NCBI GenBank assembly: GCA_022497145.1
Contig: MU385861.1
Location: 313,934 to 377,933, forward strand
Origin: Rostrohypoxylon terebratum
Lineage: Eukaryota > Ascomycota > Sordariomycetes > Xylariales > Hypoxylaceae
Direction: 5' to 3'
Length of the DNA stretch: 64,000 nt
Positions 45,425 through 56,569 of this stretch are shown piece by piece. Every line of letters starts with the position of its first letter. Positions within the stretch are counted from its first letter, which is position 1. The notes beneath the pieces are model-generated. The model saw nothing but the letters and a program-made list of their open reading frames with translations, made no database searches and was not told the DNA's origin. The position numbers and the translations under genes are program-made.

Positions 45425-45475
45425 GAGCGGGCGCCTGCTCCCAACTTTCTCTCCTCTTTTCTTCCTTTCTTCCTT

Positions 45476-45668
45476 AGCTCTCTTTGCCTTTTGGCTTAGA
45501 TCAAGTGTAGTATCTGTTCTTTTCAGTTTAATCTCTGAAAGAGTCCTACTTGGACTCAATCGTGATTATTCTAATTTTTACATCGAGGCTGGCGGTTCCT
45601 CTGCGCTTGCGCATGATCGCTGCCACCGTGTCCCTGGTATTACACTGCCTCCAGGTGACGCGAACCAT
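45476..45668 (+). ncRNA. U2 spliceosomal snRNA
   Basis: The 5' domain is essentially the budding-yeast/animal U2 consensus: CTCTTTGCCTTTTGGCTTAG, ATCAAGTGTAGTATCTGTTC and TTTTCAGTTTAATCTCTGA. GTAGTA at 45507-45512 is the branch-point-pairing element. A perfect stem-loop IIb (GAGTCC-TACTT-GGACTC) lies at 45541-45557. An Sm-binding site AATTTTTA is at 45573-45580. A final stem-loop IV, CCTGGTATTACACTGCCTCCAGG in parts, ends at 45655, matching the U2A'/U2B''-binding hairpin. Total length is about 193 nt, close to animal U2 (187) and far shorter than yeast. Function: recognises intron branch points as part of the U2 snRNP. The Pol II-type TATA upstream and the CTAAC-like branch sites seen in neighbouring introns fit. 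Both ends are estimates, good to a few bases. Confidence 0.95.
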
Positions 45669-46338
45669 CCTCTTAACCCATTTTTCGTTGCTATCTCCAG
45701 CTTGCCTGGGGTTGTGAGGAAGAATGTTTGTTGATTTGTCCGTATGGTTCTTATTAGTAGCTCATCAAGAGTTCTGCCGGCGTCGAATATGAGGCCTTGT
45801 ATTGATTGACATAGTGACGAAGATTTTCGCGATCATCCATGCGGGCCATCATGTCTAGATCTCGCTCGCCAAGCCATTCTATATTTCCTACAGTGTTTCC
45901 ACATCTAATAACACATTCTTCCAGATCTACAAGCAGTCTTACGATGAGAGTATCTTGTAGGTGTAGATGGGTCAATCTCTAAATACTGCGATCAGAATCA
46001 CGCGCCGAGATTTAGGCAACCTCGATCATTCTGGAGGTTGCATGTAGATATTAGGTCGCAAAATACAACCGTATTAGGATCCATCAAATCTCATCTGAAA
46101 AGTATCTCCTGGTTGATGTATAATTTTGCAAAGCAGTATCTACTATCTACTAATAAGCCAAGCACCATTACAAGTCACAACTTCGCCTTCTCAACCCAAG
46201 ATTAAAGCTACAGTAGTATCGATTGTAGGGTACCTAAATCTACAGCTACGGATTTGCATAATACAAGGTTATTCGTACACCATTCTTACTCTTATTCTCT
46301 CCCATTCCCATGCTAGGATGCTGCACAAAACAAAATTA
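45669..46338. other. Spacer between U2 and vph1 3' end
   Basis: About 0.67 kb. No gene is supported. The minus frame at 45754-45975 (73 codons) has no recognisable features. Confidence 0.5.
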
Positions 46339-49205
46339 TTATCCTCTAAACTCGGCCAAGCCGTCGTCCTCCTCTAGCAACGTGATGAAGGAAAACGGTG
46401 TGAACATGTGACCCGCAAACTCGGCGTACTTCGATTGCGCCTCGACCCACTGCAGACGGAGGGAATGCAACTAGAGGTCATGTCAGACGATGTTATCTTA
46501 TGTGGCGTTTGTTTGGAGAAGGAGAGACTTACCATAGCGCTGCAGCCTTCCATACAAATGAGAATGGCGCAGGAAAGGAAAAACCATAGGTAGAAAGCGA
46601 CAACAGTCATGAAAACGCCGACGGCACCAGGCTTCGCTAGCGATGGGCCGAGAGTCATGTCCCATAGAACCACACTTAGCTGCTGGTGAGCAAGTGACAA
46701 GGCCCAGAGACGTAGGTAGGAGGCAGTGTGGGAAACACAGTTGAGACAGAATTCTATCAGATATGGTTAGCATTCGCCTTATAAGAGACCTCTTATAAAC
46801 ATAAACTTACCAATGGTGTGGATGACCTGGTGGATCATGATTTCGCTGAATTCGAATTCTTCGTGTTCCTCGTCGTCGCCGCCGTGTGCGATCATAGCGA
46901 CATCTTCGCCATCATTCGTATCCACACTAAGGCGGCCGTTGCCGTTGCTCGTAATGTGTCCGTCGCCATCTTCGTCGTCGAGCGCAGAGACTCTCGAGTG
47001 TTCGCCTATACCACGATAGCCCTGGGCTCTAGCCCGGTTGTGTTCCCATCGCAGGTAGAACGGCTTCAAGAACAGCAAGATGGGGACTTGAACGAAGGCG
47101 AGGAGCAGCAGTATAACCTGAACGCTCTTCTGGCCTGGGTACAGTTGAATATCCAAGGTGCCGGGCTGCAAGAACATGTAAATCAACATGTTCAAAAGTC
47201 CAGGGGGCTGCTTTCCGATTCCAAACCAATCCACAGACCACTTGTAGATGATGCAAATAACAAGGTAACCAAAGATAGATTGGAAGAAGATCATGCCCGG
47301 GATGAAGTTACCCCAGATATCGATGGGCTTCTTGAAATGCCTCGCGTTATAGAAGGATAGGCAGAGGGAATACGTCATGTGTGCCCATCCGAGGATGATA
47401 GACATCTTCATCTTGTAGCTGTTGGTAAACAACAAATCGTTCTCCGTACCGTGCCAAAACCAATCGAGACCAAACGGATATCGGTAATCGCCCTTGAGTT
47501 TAGCAATGAGAGGCTGGCCTTGCTGCCATCCTTCGGGTACCTCCCATTCCCAAGCACTGTCGAAGAAGGTAAACGTCTTGGAGAAGACATCGTTGTAGAT
47601 AAGACCGGTGAATAAAGAGAAGGTGGCCATGACCAGAGCAATGTATCGACCGTAGTAAATCATGGCGAACAGTTCGAATGTGACTTTTTTCAGGGGCTTC
47701 TCCCAGTAGATCATGGCCACGGAGGCAGCGAACATGATGGATGCGTGACCAAAATCTCCGAACATGACCGCGAACAAGAAAGGGAAGGTGACGATTGCGG
47801 GCAAGGCAGGGTTAACCTCCTGGTAGGTCGCCGTGCCGTAAGCGTTGATGATGGTCTGGAAGGCCTCCGTGAACTTGTTGGTTTTCAGGTAAGTAGGAGG
47901 AGTCTTGTTTGTTCTGATCTCATTAATAATGGATGGAACGGAAAGGCCTGCGCGGTTTGTCACATCCTGAAGGGTCGAGCGGATGAGAGGTAAGTCGTTT
48001 GTAGGACACCAGGCTTCGGCGATAAGGGTTCGTCTCTGTCGGTCGAAGGAAAAGAGGTTGAGTGTTTGGTAGGCAGCCTTCTCCTTCGTAATGAGAATCA
48101 TCCAAGCTGCCAGAGATTGAGCAATCTGGGTGAGCTCAGCCCCGAGGGTCTGCTGCGTATTGTGTAAGACGTTCTGAACATCGTTAAGACGGGCGTTAAC
48201 CTCGTGCATCTGGTCCCGGCGAAGATCGCCGTTTTCATCGACGCTATAGATATCAGCTCCCATAGACTCCGAGATCTTGCGAATCTTGGCTAAGATCTCC
48301 TTTCCGTGGGCGAAGATGACAAAGACATTCTTGTTGATAGACTCGTTGTTGGCCGGGTCAACCAGAGGCTCGGGAATCTCGGATTGATTCATGTAAAGGT
48401 TTCCACGTAACGTTCTCCAGAGAATACGCTCGAAGGCAGCTACGCGGTCGCGGTTTATAACACCAGCAACGAAGCCAATGTTCATACCAGAAAAGGAACG
48501 TTCAACGTCACCAGCCTGGTTATGTTGCTCTACGTCTTGAAGTAGAGGAGCATCGTCGTCCTCTGTCGACGCTCGGATCTCTTCGACGTTACCGTGAGCG
48601 CGATCGAAGAAGCCACCAGCCTCGCGAAGAACCCATCGCCATTCGGTCAGCTCGACCTCGCGCTTCTTTAACGTCTCATAGCTGTCGTTCAGCTGAAAGA
48701 TGCGTTGCTCGAGGCTTTGTGTTCGCTCGGAAAGCTCGTCTATCTCGGTCGTAGTGGGAGGAGCAAGTGTTTCGATGTCGAGGTCTAACTTTCGTAAGGG
48801 GATATTCGCCTTTTCCATCTGCGCATGGAAGTAGCCTAGTAGGGTGTGTGTTAGATGAGACACGGTGGTCTAAAAGATCGAGGTTGCTGCAGCACTTACG
48901 GAGTTGTCGCTCGACATTGTCAAGCCTTCGAATCTCCTGAGTAAATGTTCGCTGAAACGCAGAGACATCGCCGTTAAGCTAGATGGTTGTCAGTGTTGTT
49001 GTTGTCGGATGGATGTGGCGAGTGTTCGGGATAGTAGGGGATGATGAGGACGATGAGGACGAAGATGAGGACGTACATCTCGAAATTGGACCAGTCCAAG
49101 TTCTCCCAACGCGTTGACACATTCTCTCCCGATTTCATTAGATATATACAACTGCACCATGCTCATGTCCGCAGAGCGAAACATGGACTGCTTTGAAGGA
49201 GCCAT
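46339..49205 (-). CDS. vph1: V-type ATPase subunit a (Vph1/Stv1 family)
   Basis: Five exons, 49077-49205, 48900-48978, 46811-48835, 46533-46753 and 46339-46470, encode 861 residues. The four introns are 57-98 bp, all GT-AG and frame-consistent. The N-terminus (MFRSADMSMVQLYISNEIGR, then LVQFRDLNGDVSAFQRTF and RRLDNVERQLRYFHAQME) is the classic cytosolic a-subunit domain. The membrane half has FPFLFAVMFGDFGHA, LGWAHMTYSL and SHTASYLRLWALSLAHQQL, which contains the essential proton-channel Arg. The C-terminal FAGHMFTPFSF closes the family match. Role: the a subunit forms the proton half-channels of the Vo sector and moves protons into vacuole or Golgi lumen. Whether it is vacuolar or Golgi-type is not separable here. 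If vacuolar, it would energise antiporters such as Vnx1 (coded 3 kb away). Confidence 0.97.
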
Positions 49206-50906
49206 GGTGAGGGCGCACTAAGCTCTTTCAAAGACAGGATGGTGGTTCTCGATGGTGACGAGGAAATGCGAAATGAGAGCTCTAAGAGAGGAAACGTTGG
49301 AACGAATAAGCGAATGAGCTTCAAGGTTCTAACCTCGCTGCCTTTTACAGGGGGTCCGGCGCTATTTCGGGCTTGTGGCTTTGAGTCACGAGGCGCCACT
49401 GTGGCGCATTTACCAGGGATTAGTCATCTATCTACGATGCCAATATTATGTCAGCATGACGTGTCTTCCAGCTTTCCCTCACAGATGAAACAGCATCTAT
49501 GCACATACAAATCTTCCCATATCGCACTTTCTCTTCTCTGCTCCGCAATAACTAAATCAACCTCGATGCTCCTCAGAACTCACCAAAAGAACCGCTTTTA
49601 GGTACCTAGGTCCTAGGGTCCTAGGGTCCTAGAGTAGGTATTTTCTACATATGGATTGTGGAAGAGTTAAAATCGTGGACCTTAAAAAGCCGCCAACGAA
49701 AGATTGTGCTGAGTTATGGAAGCTCTAACCTAAGTATATACCTAAGTTCAAACGAAGATTCTACACGTCAGTACTTTAAGTGCATCTGATTTATTTGTTA
49801 TACACTCAACAAATCATGACATGAGCGTCTCCTTGACGAGTGTAGCATGATGTCAGAGGCGCCTCCTTTACGGAACCCCAACCAATGTCCGGGTTGGTTC
49901 TTACGGGTCTAGTATCTCGTATCAAGACAGACCAGATCACGAATAATTGCGACATGGCTTTCTAGGTATACACGAGACGAGAAAATGAAAGCGATTAGCC
50001 AGGCTACATCCGATGTCGTGATAACAGGTTGCTAGACACTAGAGGTACCATAGTAGTTAGGAACAGTCAGAGCTAGAGGCATCAGAACTTGTACCATGGT
50101 CTCAGAAGGACCGAGGAAATATATTCCTGCTGCAGATTTCTTTTCCATTCAGCTCTTTTCTCGACTCCGCTCCCTTTTGTTACGATACATCGCGAGACAT
50201 GGATCGCAGCTCCTCTCTTAGGTCTGTTGTTAATCACGGCATCGTAGGCGCAGTGAGATACCAATAAAATGTATCTCGGATAATATTATCAACAAGGCTC
50301 ACAAGAAGTCCTCTATAGACGGAATTCTAAGCCATTGTCACGTCTTGTCAGGGAAAAAGCTAGGACCTCTAGATAACACAATGGCGCTGTTTATGGGTCT
50401 GATAATCATAATAAACCCACACAACAATGGAAGGGAAAAGAAACACTTGATACAATACTTGACCCTAAACCATATTACTCCCTTGACAACTCAAAAGACC
50501 GAATAGATAGACAAGTAGATAAATATGTACAATATTTCCCATTAAATTCACATCAAAAATAGGCTAGACTGGCATCTGGTAGTAACTAATCTGACATATA
50601 CAACAACGCTATCCGTTATGATTACTATGTGGTATCAATGATGATTTCCGCTATCCCCTACCCAATAACTCAAGTATGAATATGTGATAGTAACCAGACA
50701 AACTTTTTTTTGGTATCGTATCTTCGTCCGTGAATCGTTAATCCAATATCCCAAATCGCTATGCCAATTACAAAGATTCTGAGTGCTTAAGAGCTTGTCC
50801 TGCTTCGCTCTAGAAAAATGTGGTGATTATAGGGGACATCCTGAGGGGAGATGTAGTAGTAGAGCCCAGGACGGAAGGGAGGATCTGGCTGAGGCCACAT
50901 ATCATC
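49206..50906. other. Promoter of vph1 and 3' spacer, no gene seen
   Basis: About 1.7 kb. It holds the vph1 upstream region and, at 49601-49639, a GGTCCTAGG tandem with a CCTAGGTCCTAGG palindrome. No supported gene. Minus frames at 50082-50264 and 50810-51061 are short or shadows. Confidence 0.5.
49601..49639. repeat. CCTAGGTCCTAGG palindrome with tandem GGTCCTAG
   Basis: Four overlapping copies of GGTCCTAG in 39 bp, the densest example of a motif found in many spacers of this window. Confidence 0.85.
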
Positions 50907-52899
50907 TTATAGCTTCCGCTTGAACATGAATGAGCCGTACATGCCGCCGACTTCCATGCAGGCGATGGGTATCTTCCGCATACCCCAGAACGAAGCGCCC
51001 ATCTTCCACGATCGGAGGCCGGAGTCTCTAGGTCCGTCCTTGGGGTCGTGAATGCGGACAAGCCAAGCTCTGTTTCCGTTCTCCATCACAGTCCATCCCA
51101 GCTGCTTCACGACAGGGGATTTCGCTAGTCGACCGTACAGCTCATCGGTTACTTCGATCACCTCAAGTGGAGAGGAATATTTCTGCATAATCGACGTGTT
51201 TCGCCCGAACAATGTTATAAGATCGAGTTCGGATGTCGTATAGTCGGAAAGGTCGAGATACTTGAGTGTATGTGGGACCCATTCTAGCTGCTGGCCCAGG
51301 TCCTCGTCGCTGCTCTCGTCGGGTACGAACAATCGGTCAATTTCCGATATTTTCAATCGTCGACCTAACGCGAGTTCCTCCAAATGCTTCGTTAGTGGAC
51401 GCAGTAGGTCGATATGCGATTCGATCATTTTGCTACCCTTCAAGCTCAATGAACGTAAAGTGTGAGGGAGGACTGGGATCAATCTGGTCAGGTCATCTTC
51501 TTCAAACAACTGGTGACTTCTGGCATCTACGCCAAGGCTCAAGAAGACAAGCCCCTTCACGGCTGGGTGATTTGTTAGGAAGTCAGCAACAACATCGGCG
51601 GTGAGCGACCGGCACTTGGACAAGTTTAGATGTGTGATCCTTGCGCTGTGCGGAATAGACTGAAGTGCTTCGTTCGTCACGCGAGTCCCGGCGAGGTCCA
51701 GGTGGGTCACTTTACCTAGCCTGGGGAGCAAGGTCTCAAATACGGTTGCGGGTAGAGTGATACACTTGTGCAAAGACAATCGAGAGATGGAGAGCGTTTC
51801 GGGCCAGTCAGACAGGAGGATTGACTGGAACGAATTCTTGAAAGTGGCCGACGAGCAACCGCAGAAGTCGATTCCCTGTAATCTATCAAGTCCCAAGAAC
51901 AACTTCCTGAGAACCTTTGCATCGATCTCGTCCTCGATATACTCCTGTGCCAGAAATTCACGGAGGTAAGGGGTCAGCTCCAAACATTGCATCAAAGTTT
52001 CCGGGGTAAGGTTGCGGGTAGTAGCTCGCTCGCTTGCCGTCGTGAAAAGAGTAACTGGATTGAAGTGACTGAAGTCTATCCGTCGTACGATAGTTCCGAG
52101 TTCCTGGTTCTCCGAGATATGCGTCAAGAACTTCCGGAAGATCCTCGAGTGGGGAATCGTGATGTTCTTATAAAGTGCATTTAGCGTTGCCGAGTGGAGC
52201 GTTCTTGATGTAAGCAACAGGGACATCAAATCCACATTTCGAGCGGAGACTCCGTTCGGCGGAACATCGAGAACGAGGTGATCAATGATTTGGCCTATTT
52301 CGAATTTAACCTGTAAGATACTTGCTGTGGTTGTTATGTGGACTTACTCTAGACTCACCTAATAATTCTGTGGGGAGCTTTTCGATGGCCGACTGTCCTG
52401 GAGCCGACCTTTCGGGATCCTTCTTCTGGGGAGGGATGACTGGATCTGACCATACAATCTTCAAAGCCTGCAAATCGCCATAGCTCTTGCTTGCCTGCCT
52501 CCCTTTCACGCCGATCTGTTTCCAGCCTTGGAAGCCCTCAGCAGCGACAGCGGGAAACCAACAACCGTGTAGCCTACTCTGAGGTTGCGTGATAGGTGGG
52601 ATGAATTGGGTCTGAGTGGTCATTTCCGGATGCGATGGTAAGTCGTCGACAGCCTCCTCGGATAACTTGGAATAAGATGATACTTTGCTAGAGGTAAAAT
52701 TCTGTGCTAAGTCTGATGAATCAATCTCTCGGACGGAAGAGAAGGATGAACGAGTAGACTTGTCCGAGGGAGTTGAGCTTCCAGGTTGGTCCATGGTGTC
52801 AGAGATGGCGGGAGTAGGGCTCAGTTTAAGTTTGCTGGTTGTGGTGATTCGTTGGTGGATTGAGCGTCCAACGACATGAGAGAGGGTTGTCCGATCCAT
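50907..52899 (-). CDS. F-box / leucine-rich-repeat protein
   Basis: Exons 52359-52899 and 50907-52294 encode 642 residues. A GTGAGT donor and AATAG acceptor (64-bp intron) join to give KLPTELLGQIIDHLVL, an F-box start, at about 173-188. The upstream frame opens at TTG (52938). I use the ATG at 52899. A second ATG at 52794 (MDQPGSSTPS) is equally possible. Residues about 90-165 include LHGCWFPAVAAEGFQGWKQI and KGRQASKSYGDLQAL, a block I recall from uncharacterised ascomycete F-box proteins. Residues about 200-560 hold degenerate leucine-rich repeats (LGKVTHLDLAGTRVTNEALQ, RITHLNLSKCRSLTADVV, LRSLSLKGSKMIESHID). F-box proteins recruit substrates to SCF ubiquitin ligases through Skp1. The substrate is unknown. 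The C-terminus ends KRKL. Confidence 0.8.
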
Positions 52900-53118
52900 T
52901 ATCGGAAGATGAGAGAGCCAGGGTCGCAGTGGTCTCAAGTTGCACAGGCGATAGATGCAAGATGCAGAGTCAATAGCGCAATGGCTAATGGCTATGTTCC
53001 TTCCTTACCCGTACGACAACGGCACGGCTGAGGACCGTCCTTCCTGTAATAACTTTCCCGAAGGTGCTTTGGTGCTTTATTGTGGTAATGGTTTAACCTT
53101 TAAGTTGCTTAGGCACAA

Positions 53119-53146
53119 CCAAGGTCCAAGGTCCAAGGTCCAAGGA
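53119..53146. repeat. AAGGTCC tandem
   Basis: Four copies of a 7-bp unit (CAAGGTC) in a row, next to a 9-bp minisatellite. Confidence 0.8.
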
Positions 53147-53220
53147 CAACCGAAGACGACCAAGGGGGCACCACCAGGGCGCGACCAGGTTTCACCAAAG
53201 GTTGTATGTAAAGCCTGCAG

Positions 53221-53265
53221 AGGCCGCAGAGGCCGCAGACGCTGCAGAGGTTGCAGAGGCTGCAA
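53221..53265. repeat. Five-copy 9-bp minisatellite (AGGCCGCAG)
   Basis: Exactly five 9-bp units: AGGCCGCAG, AGGCCGCAG, ACGCTGCAG, AGGTTGCAG, AGGCTGCAA. The minus strand would read as Cys-Leu/Cys-Gly repeats, but there is no supported gene. Confidence 0.85.
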
Positions 53266-54470
53266 ATTAGGTCCCAGCCGAGCCGGATGGGTTTTCTCTT
53301 AGTCAAAACACCGATTTCTTAGGTAACGGATTTCGTTGGCGCAATGCGGGGAAGGATTGATGAGATGGGTTTCTGGGTTTCTGCTCTTTGCGGATTCGCC
53401 GCCAGAATGTCTCTGATGATGACAACGTTTAAATTGCTAGTAGTAGGTATTAAATGAACGTGATCTGTTGTCCCTGTATTCTAATGTCTTGTCCTGTCTT
53501 GTCCCTGTCAGTCCGGATTCTCGTCGACCGGGATATGCTATGCCAATAGACGGGGGCGTTTGCAGTCGTTTTTCTCTTTCGTCGGTGAATGCTAGAGTCC
53601 CGAATTCTTCATAGGTTAGGTAAGTATGGAGCGTAGGAGTAGTGAAATGAATATTCTGAATATTGAGGCAGGAAAAATAATAACAACACGATAAAATAAA
53701 AACACCAAGCACGGAGCTATCGAATTTTGCACGTGTACGAAGTACAGCTTTCTCGTTTTCTCGTTTTCACTCTGGTCTGCCAATTCCAATAGTACAATAC
53801 AATACCTAAGGTCCTAGGCTCAGATCAACGACCGCCCGGGTCTTGTTCCTCACCGTCTAATTTATTAGGGGCTATACCTTGGAGCCTTATTAGAGCTTTG
53901 AGCCATAGAGCATCAGCTCGCGAGCACAAGACCCGCAAGTGGCTAGAAATGGGATTGAGCAAACCTCCCCATGATTCCATTCTTTATGGATTTGGTAATA
54001 GAAATGAGAAAATTGGCATAGAGATGGATTCTTCTTTGTCACCTGAGCCATGCCAGCCCATACCCACCAACGCTTATTGCCATCGAGACTGGCGGCAAAT
54101 GGTGCGAAGTCCGAAAAAAAAGAAAGTGCCTTGGCCATTAAGGATCCGCTCGGATAGCTATTTGGTAATGAGAATATCAGACGACACCGGATCTGCTGTT
54201 ACGGGAAAATATCGTCATTGCGATGTGGGAATTCTTTCAATTTTTATCCTGGGGAAACCGACGGAATGGTGGGAAGAGTTAGTTTTTTTTTAAGTGACGG
54301 AGCGATAAAAATTCAGGAAGGCTTTGAAATCTTTTGCGGAGGTAAAAGAAAAAAAATTGCAGTTTGTCTTTTCTTACTGGTGCTCTAGTACTAAGGTACT
54401 ACCCTGATGCTGTAGGTTGAGTGGCTAAAAAAGTTAAATGGAAAGGTTCAAGGGCTCAAGGTTTGAGCCT

Positions 54471-54498
54471 AATGTTCCCAATGTTCCCAATGTTCCCA
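54471..54498. repeat. AATGTTCCC 9-bp tandem, three copies
   Basis: Three perfect 9-bp units in a spacer, with no supported gene across them. Confidence 0.85.
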
Positions 54499-56569
54499 CT
54501 TCGTGGTCCGTCATCTCTCTCTTGGCACGCTGGCATAGGACGATGTTCGGGACGGTCTTTCCCCTTGGCTTCATTCCCCGGATTCGATTATGTACTACAT
54601 ATATATGCATGTACTTACCGTTTACGTATGTGTACTTGATAAACCCTGCATTATACATACATTCCATATAACATGTCCATGTATTACTTCCATCTCGTAT
54701 ATTCATGCGAAGTCACCTCATGGACCTGAAAATGCTACATCATACATACTACCTTTCACTACCTTTTACTACGTACATATAATATCGTGGCGTATGATTG
54801 AGAATATCCTCCGTATGATTTGCTCGCTGACATATGCCGCTCTTTCTTCAGCTGCTGTGGTGTACGCCACTCCGCGGACTTGGAATTACTATGCCTGTAT
54901 CCGTGCCTGGCTAGCCGCTGCGATATCGCAGTCCGGCACCGAGCCACTACACATCACCGTGCTACCTAGAGGTGTATTATCACCTAACAGATTTCGATTT
55001 AATTTCGACGACGTTACTTTCCTGATCGGAAGGTCTGATCTGCTGCTCGATTTTATCACCTCGTCAATGTTTCAATATCCGGGTGGCCGGGGTGTACAAA
55101 GCCGGACATATCACCAAAAGATGTCTCTGGCTTAGCTAAGCCGATGTTAAAGAAAGGAGAGACATCTTGAGGAGAATCGTGATTACTAAGTCATCCGCGA
55201 CCCGTGATCCGGGATCTGTCATGTCAAAAGTCTTTGACCGCCTAGCCTAAATCTTGGCCGACTCAACCCGCCGCTGCCGCGTATCCAGGATATTACCTAT
55301 CGTACACTCGTAGTCTAGAGACTAGAACTACCCAGTAAAGAGCCTTCGTTCCCGACCTTGTTATAGCTTGGATTACTCGTATGGTCAAATATGGTCAAGT
55401 TCACATGACCTTTAAAGGGGGTCCTCTAGAACTTACTGTATCAGCTGACCCGACCAGCCCGACATGGAAACAAACATGCGAGCTATTCCATAAGAAAAAT
55501 CTCCGGTCCGGCATATGGTTATTAATATTAGGTATTAGCCTCGTTTGCCATGCAACGTTTGATGCTTAACCCTTGCTTCCACGACCGGGTGTGCCGATCT
55601 AAGACCTGCATGACTTGCTTAGAACACACGTAGTTGTTTGCGGGGAAATAGCCTCATGTCTTGTTGGTGAAATGCGACCGCCAATCACCTTTCATCCTTT
55701 CTCCTCCATGTTCGAACTTGCGGCTCATATCCCGATCTTTAGGGGAAAGAGGGGGGAACAGGTACACCGTACACGACAGTGTGTAAGACCACACCTGTAT
55801 AAGGCAGATATCGGTAACCACATACGTAATAAGTGCGTCGATGTGGACAATGCAGACGAAGCGAACAAAGTAGACATTGATAGACAATCCGTTGCAAAAG
55901 TACATACATACACACATGTTGCTGCTAGCTCGTGTCGTGTCGTGCCTAGGTCTATAGAGCTATAGAGGTCTGGTCTAGGTCTAATGATAGACATGATCAA
56001 AGTCTTTCTTGGCCTCGTGCGGATATTGGTATTGTTCAGGTCAACCATACTAGGTACCTAGCAGCAGTAGCTTTCTTAAAGATTTCCCACCTCTGCTAAG
56101 ACAGACAAAGACGAACGAACTTTAGCTTGGCTTAGTAAGTAACCCTCGAATGATATTGGAGAGTTTGAACAATATACAGAAAAAATCAACAACATTTATT
56201 TAACCCATGTTTCCTTTTACATAAGACTTCTTGCCTAGGCGTCTAGGCATAGTCTCGACTTGACGATGACATGACCTGATCAGGATCTGATTGATCCTAT
56301 GGTGAGCATGGTCCCCTCCCCATAACCATGATTAGCTATGCTGATCTAGTAAGTTCGAAATAACCGAGACGCCGTTATACGTGAGTTCGTATTGCATCCC
56401 CAGGTCCCGGTATACCCTGCCGGATGCCGCCTATTCTGACGAGAACTGAATGAACACCATGAACTCCGCCAATTCTAAGTAGGCGCTCTCGATACCCATT
56501 GAAGCAGTGAAGCAGTGCGGAAGCAAAGGGGTGTGCGCGCGTGTGTAGTATATGCAGATGAGTAATAGG

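Larger units (their letters stand above)
44866..45475. promoter_or_regulatory. Divergent promoter shared by U3 and U2 RNA genes
   Basis: A 610-bp spacer between two divergent RNA start sites. Each side has a TATA element about 50-57 bp from its start: ATAAATAG on minus at 44915-44922, and TATATAA on plus at 45418-45424 after an A7 run. Each is followed by a pyrimidine-rich tract up to the RNA. Inside, ATTGGCCAAA occurs twice (45038-45047 and 45111-45120), CAGTGATTTTC twice (45188-45198 and 45292-45302), and GCCAATCA once at about 45304. The three CCAAT-type cores suggest a CCAAT-binding factor. Factor identity is inference. No reading frame is supported. Confidence 0.7.
52900..56569. other. 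Spacer with minisatellites, no supported gene
   Basis: About 3.7 kb upstream of the F-box gene and downstream of the ING gene. It contains GGTCCAA tandems (53119-53146), a 9-bp minisatellite (53221-53265), an AATGTTCCC triplet (54471-54498) and CCTAGG fragments (53804-53819, 56050). The longest frame, 54590-55135 (181 codons, ATG), has AT-rich, low-complexity N-terminal sequence and no family match I know. I do not call it a gene. Confidence 0.5.

Noticed and set aside
53109..53306. Minus-strand Cys/Leu-rich frame across the 9-bp minisatellite
   Set aside because: It is produced by the tandem repeat itself. No ATG-supported gene model or homologue pattern.
54590..55135. 181-codon ATG reading frame in a spacer
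   Set aside because: N-terminal half comes from AT-rich low-complexity sequence rich in Tyr, Ile and Val. No family resemblance. Not enough to call a gene.
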